Of a stretch of DNA of 64,000 nt, positions 57,521 to 64,000 are shown in pieces. The notes under the pieces are model-generated. The model was not told where the DNA came from and did not search any database. It saw nothing but the letters and a program-made list of their open reading frames with translations. The stretch comes from Podaxis mareebaensis. Its lineage: Eukaryota > Basidiomycota > Agaricomycetes > Agaricales > Agaricaceae. Numbering within the stretch: position 1 is the stretch's first letter; every line of letters begins with the position of its first letter. The translations under genes were made by a program, and so were the position numbers. The stretch covers positions 714,172-778,171 of the forward strand of contig JAEUWP010000470.1 of NCBI GenBank assembly GCA_018524725.1, written 5' to 3'.

Positions 57521-59167
57521 ATGGAGGCTCCCATCGTCCCCGCTGCATGGCATCCACAACCCTGGGACTCCGCCAGCCACGATCCCCAACCCCAGCAACG
57601 CCCGAGCAGAGACAACCTCAAGGACGACTACGACGATTCGCCCGCCCTGTCCCACAATAATCTACCTGTTCCAGAAGATGATGACAATGATGATTTCTTC
57701 GCTGCTACACCCTCCAACAGTCAGCCCGCCCTCCGTACTTCCTACTCTGGAAACCTCCAACCAGAACCGCATCATGTCCCCTACCAGAACGCCAGCTCCG
57801 TCGCTACACAATCCATCCGTGCTCCCTCACCACCTGCAAACGGTCCTATCCTTGACCACTCCCATCTCCGCCCCGGAAAACAGGCGGCTCTCCTCTCACA
57901 TGAACGAACATTGGAGCTCTATCGTGCAAACGCCAAGAAAACTCAGGATCCCGACCTTCAGTTCGAATTCGCCGTCTTCATGATTGATGCATCGAAATCC
58001 CTCCCCATTCCACCCAATACACCGGGTAACCTGCTCCAAGTCGAGAAAGCTTTGGAGAAACGCGAAGATCTTGTTCGCGAAGCTACGTCGCTGTTGAAAC
58101 GTCTGGCTGACAGAGGCCACCCTGCAAGCCAATACTTCCTCGCTGACTGTTACGCTAACGGCATCGGAACCGTCAAAGGAAAACAAGACTTTGACCGGGC
58201 TTATCCCCTCTTCGTCCTTGCCGCCAAGCATGGACATCCCGACGCTGCCTATCGTGCAGGTACTTGTTGCGAGAATGGGTGGGGGTGTCGCAGGGAATCC
58301 GCCAAGGCCTTGCAGTTCTTCCGCAAAGCCGCAGCGGCCCTCCATCCTGGTGCCATGTATCGTCTCGGGATTGCCGAACTCAATGGTGAACTAGGACTCT
58401 CCAAGAGCCCGAAGGAGGGTGTCAAGTGGCTTAAGAGGAGCGCGGAGCATGCCACGGCGGAGTTTCCTCATGCCCTCCATGAATTGGCACTGCTTCACGA
58501 ACGGGGTATCGACAACGTCGTCTTCGTTGACTATGAATATTCTACGGAGCTGTTGGCGCAGGCCGCGGAACTCGGCTATGCTCCAAGCGCATATAGATTG
58601 GGCGAGTGCTACGAATATGGGAAGATGGGGTGCCCCCAAGATCCCGCGTTATCGATCCATTACTATGTGTGTCGCGTCTTTCTCTTTTCAGTCCCGATCT
58701 CAACCTCTTTTGGGTAGAACATCGCCGCGCAGCAGAACCATCGCGATGCATGTTTTGCGCTGACGGCGTGGTACCTCGTTGGCTCACCTGGTGTCCTTCC
58801 GCAGTCTGATACTGAGGCTTTCCTCTGGGCTCAAAAGGCCGCAGAAGCAGGCCTCGCAAAGGCTATGTACGCTTGCGGGTACTTTTTGGAAGTAGGAATT
58901 GGAACACCAGCGAATATGCAAGAGTAGGTCGTTCTCCCATTCCAATCCTTACGATTATCTTAAAGCTGTGCTCGACTTAGGGCGATGTCGTACTACAAAC
59001 GTGCTGCAGAGAAGGGAGACAAACGTGCGATACAGCGGCTAAAGAACTCCCAGAGTGGGCCAATGCATCAACCGGGCGGACCTGGGTCCGTCCTGCACCG
59101 TGGGCAGGGAGAATCGGACACAGGAAAAAACGGCAAGGATAAAGATAAGGACTGCGTCATCATGTAG
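57521..59167 (+). CDS. skt5: SKT5/CHS4-type chitin synthase activator with Sel1 repeats and CaaX end
   Basis: Skt5/Chs4 proteins activate class IV chitin synthase and place it at sites of wall growth. The N-terminal 130 residues are disordered and Pro/Asp-rich. Sel1-like repeats follow from about residue 185: PASQYFLADCYANGIGTVK, AAYRAGTCCENGWGCRR, GAMYRLGIAELNGELGL, ALHELALLHERGIDN, PSAYRLGECYEYGKMG, ACFALTAWYLVGSPGVLP, KAMYACGYFLEVGIGTPA. The C-terminus ends CVIM, a CaaX box with Met, which predicts farnesylation and membrane binding, as described for yeast Chs4. Three exons; the second intron brings in EAMSYYKRAAEKGDKRA. About 505 residues. The start ATG is in an ACAATGG context right after the CCA repeat. 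Confidence 0.95.
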
Positions 59168-59781
59168 GTTGCCGCAGTGGACTATTTTGGACATGGTGTC
59201 AGTAAGTGGCATTGAAGGGGATTGGCCCGCTTTCCGGTTACGCTCGGACTTGGAACTTGGGATATTGATGGACTGGATGAGCCTCATGCTCTAGATAAAT
59301 GAGGTTATTTTGGCGTATTTGTATGCATTCGGTTGTTGATGAGTTTGAGCTTGAGGTTGGTTTGTCTATCTGTCCGTCTTATTCACCCTCTGGACTCCGT
59401 TTCTATCTTGGGATTTTATTTATCTCCAGCCTCCCTTCCATTTTGTATGTTTATTCCCGACCACTATCCTTGTCTCGCAGATTATCACCCTCGTTTATTA
59501 GTTTTTACATACACATACATTACACACTACGAGCATATTCACACTTAGCCAGTGCCTTTTCTCTGCATTATCGCCGTAATTAGTCCAGTCCTTTTCGACC
59601 ATCACACTCCCCGTGATAAAGGTGTGTTGCACGTAGTAAATTATAGATTTCATATGGACTCTACTGTAAACCTCGGACGCCCTACCTCCATTATTCGTCA
59701 CTCCCGCCTTGTTTGCCCTGGATTACCGCCACCACCTGCACGAGCCTTCGTGCACCCAAAGTAGCGTTATGAACCGTAAAC
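59168..59781. other. Convergent intergenic region
   Basis: This 614-bp region between SKT5 and TatD 3' ends is T-rich in the middle (about 59395-59560) and has no supported gene; likely long 3' UTRs. Confidence 0.4.
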
Positions 59782-61395
59782 TCAGGCATCAGCCAATTCC
59801 GGCAGCTTGAAAAGCTCGATCGTATTTCTGTATGCCTTCTGTACGATCTTCCAATAGGGTATGTCTTCCTTTTGCTGGCCTTTTTCCAGTGCTTCCCCCC
59901 GCGCCCTCTGGTGTAAGCTATAGATCACCCACGCGATGCCCCCAATCGCGGTAGGTTCATTACGGCCTTTGACGGGCCTGCCCATGACGAAGCGGTCGGG
60001 TTGTGTTGCGGGCGGGAAGAAGAGTGAACGGTAATTCGGAGGAAGCTCATCAAGGTGGGGTTTTGAGGCATGAGTCGAGGTTAATGAGCACCAAGGTGCA
60101 TCTGAAAGATCGGGGAATGTGTCAATGCTCGGGTAATGTGCGTGGATAACGGGAATACGTTTACCAGTTTCGAACATAATCCATTGAGGAAGGATCGATA
60201 ACGCTGCCTGTAGGTTTTCGGGTGTCTTTAACGAACAGCCATTCAAGCTGAAACGTTAGCCCTGCTAAGTCGAGTAAGCTTGTAAGAGTGATTGGTTACC
60301 TACCTGATGTGAAAGCCCATGTTCATCTACATCGAAACAAGTTAGCCCTGATCCCAGGATGAGAAAACAATACGAACATAATCTTGTGCCTCCTCCACCG
60401 TCCCCGTAAAACTGTGGACGACACCTCCAGCACCCCCAACACTCCTACCACCATCACTTCCAAATCCTTCTTCGGTAAGAATCTGAACGAAATCTGTGTG
60501 TGCGGCACGCGAATGTAAGAACAGTGGGAGATGGTACTTCTTCGCAAGGGACAACTGCATTCGGAAATACTTCTTCTGAATGTCTATCGGTGCATGGTGG
60601 GTGCGGTCGTAGTCTAAATCACACAGAGTAAGATACCAAGTCCTGGATAACCGTTAATAGCGGACAACATACCTAGGCCTAACTCTCCAAGAGCAACGAC
60701 TCTTCCTTGACCCGTTAAATTTGCAGAAATGACGTCTTCCAGATCCTTAAGGTATCCTTCGGGTCCACCCTTGTGTTTCTCGAAGTCGGTCGTACGCGTA
60801 GGGTGGCACCCCACAGTGGCGTAAAAACCTAATGGGTGTGTTTATACACTTCAACTGACGACAATTCGTCGCAGTAGACTTAGATATTAAATGACTAACC
60901 ATGCTCTTTGGCTAATTCAACAGCATGGCGAGATTCGCGCAGACTTGTGCCCGTTATGATCAATGACTTGACACCCGCATTCTGCGAACGCTTTTTCATT
61001 TCATCAAGGTCATCTGTGCAATGATTTTTATGGTTAAGGCCTGTATACAGACAGGGAGATAGGAACCAATGCGCCTTCGTGTTTTGGCTTTCCGTGGTAC
61101 ACTCCGCGAAAGACAGGATCTGTGAGGTTCACTGCGGAACTAAACGTAAGCTCGCTTGCATGATGAATGGGATCGGGAAAACCAACCTGCAACGTCTATT
61201 GGTCAAGCAGAATCACGAGAACATGGGCGATCAGTAGCAAGAATGAGAAAGGAGTAGGGGGAGATTGTTTTTTTGACAGCGAGGTGTGTCAGGAATTGTA
61301 TAGATATGGGAGAAGATAGTCTGACCGATGAATCGCAGGCGTTCGACAGCAACCGGATTGTTAGCACTTGTGTTCGGGATGACAGTCACTGGCAT
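59782..61395 (-). CDS. TatD-family DNase (metal-dependent hydrolase)
   Basis: TatD proteins are metal-dependent nucleases of the amidohydrolase fold linked to DNA repair and DNA breakdown in apoptosis-like death. The N-terminus reads RFIDVAVNLTDPVFRGVYHG, assembled through a 9-nt exon (61195-61187). KHEDDLDEMKKRSQNAGVKS, YATVGCHPTRT, VVALGELGLDYDR, LPLFLHSRAAH, GVVHSFTGT and FETDAPWC carry the family metal ligands (Glu, His, His, Asp). The DAPWC segment is reached by removing a 63-nt in-frame intron. One intron (61074-61014) appears to be GC-AG. It ends LPELADA. Start: Met 61395, giving exactly 23 codons plus one base in exon 1. At least nine exons. It shares a 397-bp divergent spacer with thiolase. 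Confidence 0.92.
61187..61195 (-). other. 9-nt micro-exon in TatD gene
   Basis: On the minus strand ACGTTGCAG is flanked by AG on the left and GT on the right. It joins phase-1 exon 1 (ending TTCATCG) to exon 3 (starting TGAACCTC) and gives D-V-A-V-N-L-T-D, the conserved TatD opening. Introns are 130 and 55 nt. Confidence 0.8.
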
Positions 61396-61792
61396 AGTGG
61401 ACGAAAACAAGAGGGTTTGCTCAGGTGATCGGAGTACGGATCTCCATACATACTATCCTGCAGATCCCCACATTCAGGTTTGGCAAGGCAGCCAAACAAC
61501 TGTTTGTAGGGTTCTGTCACAAGTTGTGCTTCCGGCAGTTCTCTCTCTTCGGTGCGGCTAGCTTGAGGACTTGCATTGTACGTGAGATAGAATAAATGTT
61601 CTGCTACAGCACCCACCTCGTTGGAATATCCAGCTTCAGGTGGAGGCGCCGTCGCTCTTGGCGGTGACATCACCCAAAGTACTCAATCACCGGTCAACTC
61701 ATCACCCGCCGGCCGGGTCTACTACATAAGACTACATACCTATACCGCCGTGACTTCCTCGTTTCTTCCGCTCATCCTTTCCCTCGTTAACA
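61396..61792. promoter_or_regulatory. Divergent spacer of TatD and thiolase genes
   Basis: This 397-bp region lies between two divergent starts. A palindrome-like GGTGACATCACC occurs at about 61661-61672, which could bind a regulator; this is inference. No gene is supported. Confidence 0.45.
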
Positions 61793-63452
61793 ATGGAGCG
61801 CGTCAAACAACTCGCTGGCCACTTCGCACCCACCGGTTTGGCTGCCCTCGAGCGCAAAAACCCCGATGATGTCGTCATTACCATGGCCATTCGTTCTCCC
61901 CTATGTAAGGCCAAGAAGGGAGGATTCAGAGATGCAAGGCAAGCATTCCTGAACAAGGATGAATTCAGAACATGCTGACATAGTCCAGAACGGATGAACT
62001 TATGCTCGAAATGTACAAGGTGTGCCAGGTTGCAAGTGATCCCACCCAGCTGCTAAGCGTTGTCTGCAGCAATCCATTGCACAATCAAAAATCGACCCCA
62101 AGCTAGTTGATGACATCTGCGTTGGGACTGTCTTGACTCCAGATGCCATGTATCCTGCCCGTTCTGCGGCTCTCGCAGCCGGGTTCCCGGAGACGACCCC
62201 TGTGCAAGTAGTGAATCGGTTCTGTTCGAGTGGTCTCATGGCCGTAAGCACTATCGCCAACCAAATCCGAAGCGGAGCTATCGAGATTGGCTTGGCTGTT
62301 GGTGTAGAGAGCATGTCCCAAAAGTGCGGTTATATTCCTGAGGACTGAGAGTCCGCCATTGACGTAGCATCCTAGTCCCGACAACGGCGGACCGGAACAA
62401 AGTGAACTCATTTCCAGCAACCAAGCAGCTTGCGATTGTAGGGAGCGTATGGGATGGACGAGCGAGAATGTCGCCCTCGAGTTCAATGTTACCCGTGAAG
62501 AACAAGACGCTTTTGCCGCGGAGTCTTTCCAGAAAGCGGAACGCGCTCAGAAACTAGGATACTTTGCCAAAGAGATTGTCCCATTCACCGTCTTCCAGAG
62601 GGATCCCAAGACTGGCGAAAAACGACAGGTTGTCGTGACTCAGGACGATGGAATCCGGTACGGTACTACGGAGGAGGCGTTGGCTAAGATCCGACCGGCG
62701 TTCCCTCAGTGGGGCAAGGCCACCACCACTGGTGGAAATGCCAGCCAAATAACGGACGGTGCTGCCGCGGTGTTATTGATGACAAGGAGGAAAGCCGAGG
62801 AGCTCGGCCTGACGATCTTGGCTAAGTATATTGTCACTGCCGTGGCAGGTCTCCCTCCGCGCATCATGGGTATCGGCCCAATATACGCCATCCCGAAGGC
62901 GCTACAAATCGCGGGCCTGACGCTTGACGACGTTGACCTCTTTGAGGTGAGCCGCTATATAACAGAAGGCAGATCGGGTCTCATTTCGTGAATTTAGATC
63001 AATGAGGCATTTGCTTCGCAATGTGTATACTGCATGAAAGCATTGAAACTTCCAGCGTGAGTTCCTCAGTTCTACCCTGAAGGCCCGTCATGACCCTAAT
63101 TACCACTTGATCCTAGTGAAAAGGTATGATCCCTTGGTACCTTCCCAGTATTGGTGCCATTGATGTTTGAGTAGGTGAACGTCAACGGAGGAGCTATCGC
63201 CTTCGGTCACCCGCTAGATAAGTATCTTTATTTTGGGTTTTGACGGGCGGCTTATCTGGTTTCCTAGCTACGTGCCACCGGTGCACGTCAAATCGCAACG
63301 GGCCTCAACGAACTGCGTCGAAGGAAAGGCAAAGTATGTACATATACAATCGTCACCGTTTAAACAGGTGGCTCACATCCTTCGAGGTACTCCTTACTTC
63401 AATGTGCATCGGCACAGGAATGGGAGCTGCGGGCATATTCTTGCGAGAATAG
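61793..63452 (+). CDS. pot1: Peroxisomal 3-ketoacyl-CoA thiolase
   Basis: Catalyses the last step of fatty-acid beta-oxidation, cleaving 3-ketoacyl-CoA with CoA. A PTS2-like import signal is RVKQLAGHF (residues 3-11). The acylated Cys is in NRFCSSGLMAVS; later come GGNASQITDGAAAVLLM, NEAFASQ, NVNGGAIAFGHPLGATGAR with the catalytic His, and TSMCIGTGMGAAG with the second Cys. Nine exons: 61793-61938, 61989-62019, 62070-62323, 62376-62946, 62998-63056, 63117-63123, 63175-63217, 63272-63333, 63387-63452. They total 1,239 nt, exactly 413 codons, a normal family length. Intron 1 is GC-AG, exon 6 has 7 nt, and intron 7 is AT-AC. Confidence 0.95.
61939..61988 (+). other. GC-AG intron 1 of thiolase
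   Basis: Donor AG|GCAAGC and acceptor TCCAG|A. The join gives D-A-R-T-D-E-L-M, conserved in thiolases. No GT donor nearby keeps the frame. Confidence 0.85.
63117..63123 (+). other. 7-nt micro-exon of thiolase
   Basis: The exon TGAAAAG is preceded by TCCTAG and followed by GTATGA. It completes Ala and adds Glu-Lys, linking LKLPA to VNVNGGAIAFG in the conserved frame. Flanking introns are 60 and 51 nt. Confidence 0.85.
63218..63271 (+). other. AT-AC intron 7 of thiolase
   Basis: The 54-nt intron starts ATAAGTATC and ends CTAGCTAC. Only this pair of ends gives H-P-L-G-A-T-G-A-R, which is nearly invariant in thiolases. The GT/AG pair inside it (GTATCT...CCTAG) shifts the frame. A TTTTGAC branch-site candidate lies about 27 nt before the 3' end. 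Confidence 0.8.
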
Positions 63453-63805
63453 GTGACGTGCTTTGATTTGACCCACATACCTATGTGACAAGGCAACCGA
63501 CCTGTGCCCTCCTGTGCCTGGCGAGTGATTACAATTTATTCATGTTTAAATGTCGTGATTTCTATCCTCCAAGTCTTGTATATTGTTGTTCCAATTACAA
63601 AGGCATTGACGATCTACGCCTAAGGTTCTCCGACAATTACTAAGGGTACTAGTGGGAAAAGACAAACACAATGCACGAATGGAAGTCGACTTCAACATGG
63701 CCTACACTATGGTACAGTGTCACTGATCATTACCATCAATCACCACCTTAATCACCACCTCAATCGCAGCGCCGAACGTCAATGCTATGGAAATAACCAG
63801 CGCCT
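63453..63805. other. Convergent intergenic region
   Basis: This 353-bp region lies between thiolase and the repeat-peptide gene 3' ends. Short near-repeats of AATCACCACC occur at about 63738-63763. No gene is supported. Confidence 0.4.
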
Positions 63806-64000
63806 TCAGTTGTAGGGGACAATAACGCCGTTGGGTGCCTTGACTGCATCCTCGACAGGGATGTCTTGACGGCTTTCGAGCTCTCGCTTGCTGTAGGGAA
63901 CGATAACGCCATTGGGTGCCTTGACGGCGTCCTCAACGGGGATGTCCTGGCGAGCCTCGAGCTCCCGTTTACTGTAAGGAACGATAACACCGTTAGGAGC
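63806..64000 (-). CDS. 3' end of a tandem-repeat (probably Kex2-processed) peptide precursor
   Basis: The visible frame has 64 codons and a TGA at 63806-63808, and is open to the window edge. It reads two full 27-residue repeats and a final partial one. Each repeat contains APNGVIVPYSKRELE, then A or S, then RQDIPVEDAVK; the last ends VPYN and stop. Each full unit has a Lys-Arg pair, the Kex2 cleavage site, so secretion and cutting into equal peptides of about 25 residues is likely. The hydrophobic GVIVPY segment recalls the amyloid-like repellent peptides of Ustilago Rep1 in layout, not in sequence. The N-terminus and signal peptide lie outside the window, so secretion is inferred. Confidence 0.75.
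   Translation of the reverse strand, partial: APNGVIVPYSKRELEARQDIPVEDAVKAPNGVIVPYSKRELESRQDIPVEDAVKAPNGVIVPYN
63828..64000 (-). repeat. 81-bp tandem repeats inside the peptide precursor
   Basis: Two full units (64000-63920 and 63919-63839) plus a partial third. Units 1 and 2 differ in 16 codons, of which 15 are synonymous and one changes Ala to Ser. This shows the peptide, not the DNA, has been conserved. Confidence 0.85.

Noticed and set aside
57400..57655. Minus-strand frames with poly-Val or poly-Gly next to SKT5
   Set aside because: They are translations of the CCA repeat and the opposite strand of the SKT5 coding region.
59782..60246. Continuous 154-codon reading of the TatD 3' part
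   Set aside because: It reads through a 63-nt in-frame intron; removing it joins FET to DAPWC, the conserved TatD metal site.
63760..63990. A 76-codon Met-initiated frame over the repeat-peptide gene
   Set aside because: It is on the same strand in another frame. The true frame has in-step 27-residue repeats with synonymous differences; this one does not keep its residues between copies.
1..64000. Transposons, CRISPR arrays, rRNA or prophage
   Set aside because: I found no terminal repeats, transposase or reverse transcriptase frames, no spaced direct repeats and no rRNA-like sequence. The RNase H domain belongs to cellular RNase H1 with its hybrid-binding domain.

Overview
This window looks like nuclear DNA from a mushroom-forming basidiomycete (Agaricomycetes). 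Genes are dense, face both ways, and are cut by many introns of about 50-60 nt. The gene set is a fungal housekeeping set with family features typical of mushrooms: F-box/LRR proteins, a short Zn2Cys6 regulator, a CE5 cutinase and a basic-secretory-protein metallopeptidase. I saw no transposon, rRNA, tRNA or CRISPR array. All gene models were assembled by eye from reading frames, splice signals and family motifs.

Layout. 1-15.6 kb: a MOSC-domain protein cut by the left edge, a CreB/USP12-46-type deubiquitinase, an F-box protein, the RNA polymerase II CTD phosphatase FCP1, a BSP-type metallopeptidase, a divergent pair of transcription factors (bHLH and Zn2Cys6) and a secreted cutinase. 16.3-31.3 kb: an APH-type kinase, a two-TM protein, an F-box/LRR-type protein, a SIKE/FGFR1OP2 coiled-coil protein (STRIPAK-type), RNase H1, the RAD5 helicase/ubiquitin ligase and the chaperonin subunit CCT7. 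31.7-39.6 kb: a DAL5-type MFS transporter, a type II membrane glycosyltransferase, a 79-residue membrane protein and a Mn-type CDF transporter. 39.6-42.3 kb: about 2.7 kb with no gene I can support. 42.3-63.5 kb: a GCK-III (MST3/4-type) kinase, AP-3 delta, a RhoGEF, a Baeyer-Villiger-type monooxygenase, EXO84, SKT5/CHS4, a TatD nuclease and peroxisomal 3-ketoacyl-CoA thiolase. 63.8 kb to the right edge: the 3' end of a gene for a tandem-repeat peptide precursor.

Functional links. Several genes serve polarised growth and traffic: AP-3 delta, EXO84, SKT5, RhoGEF, GCK-III kinase and the SIKE-type protein. EXO84 and SKT5 start 126 bp apart on opposite strands. RAD5 and RNase H1 both act on replication problems. 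These are neighbour observations and do not prove co-regulation.

Most notable. (1) The right edge holds a 27-residue tandem repeat with Lys-Arg sites and almost only synonymous differences between copies, which looks like a Kex2-processed secreted repeat peptide. (2) The thiolase gene only keeps its conserved frame if it uses a GC-AG intron, a 7-nt exon and an AT-AC intron; the resulting model is exactly 413 codons. (3) Very small exons also carry key motifs in TatD (9 nt), the CreB-type protease (14 nt, with the catalytic Cys codon split) and possibly RAD5 (5 nt in the Walker A region).
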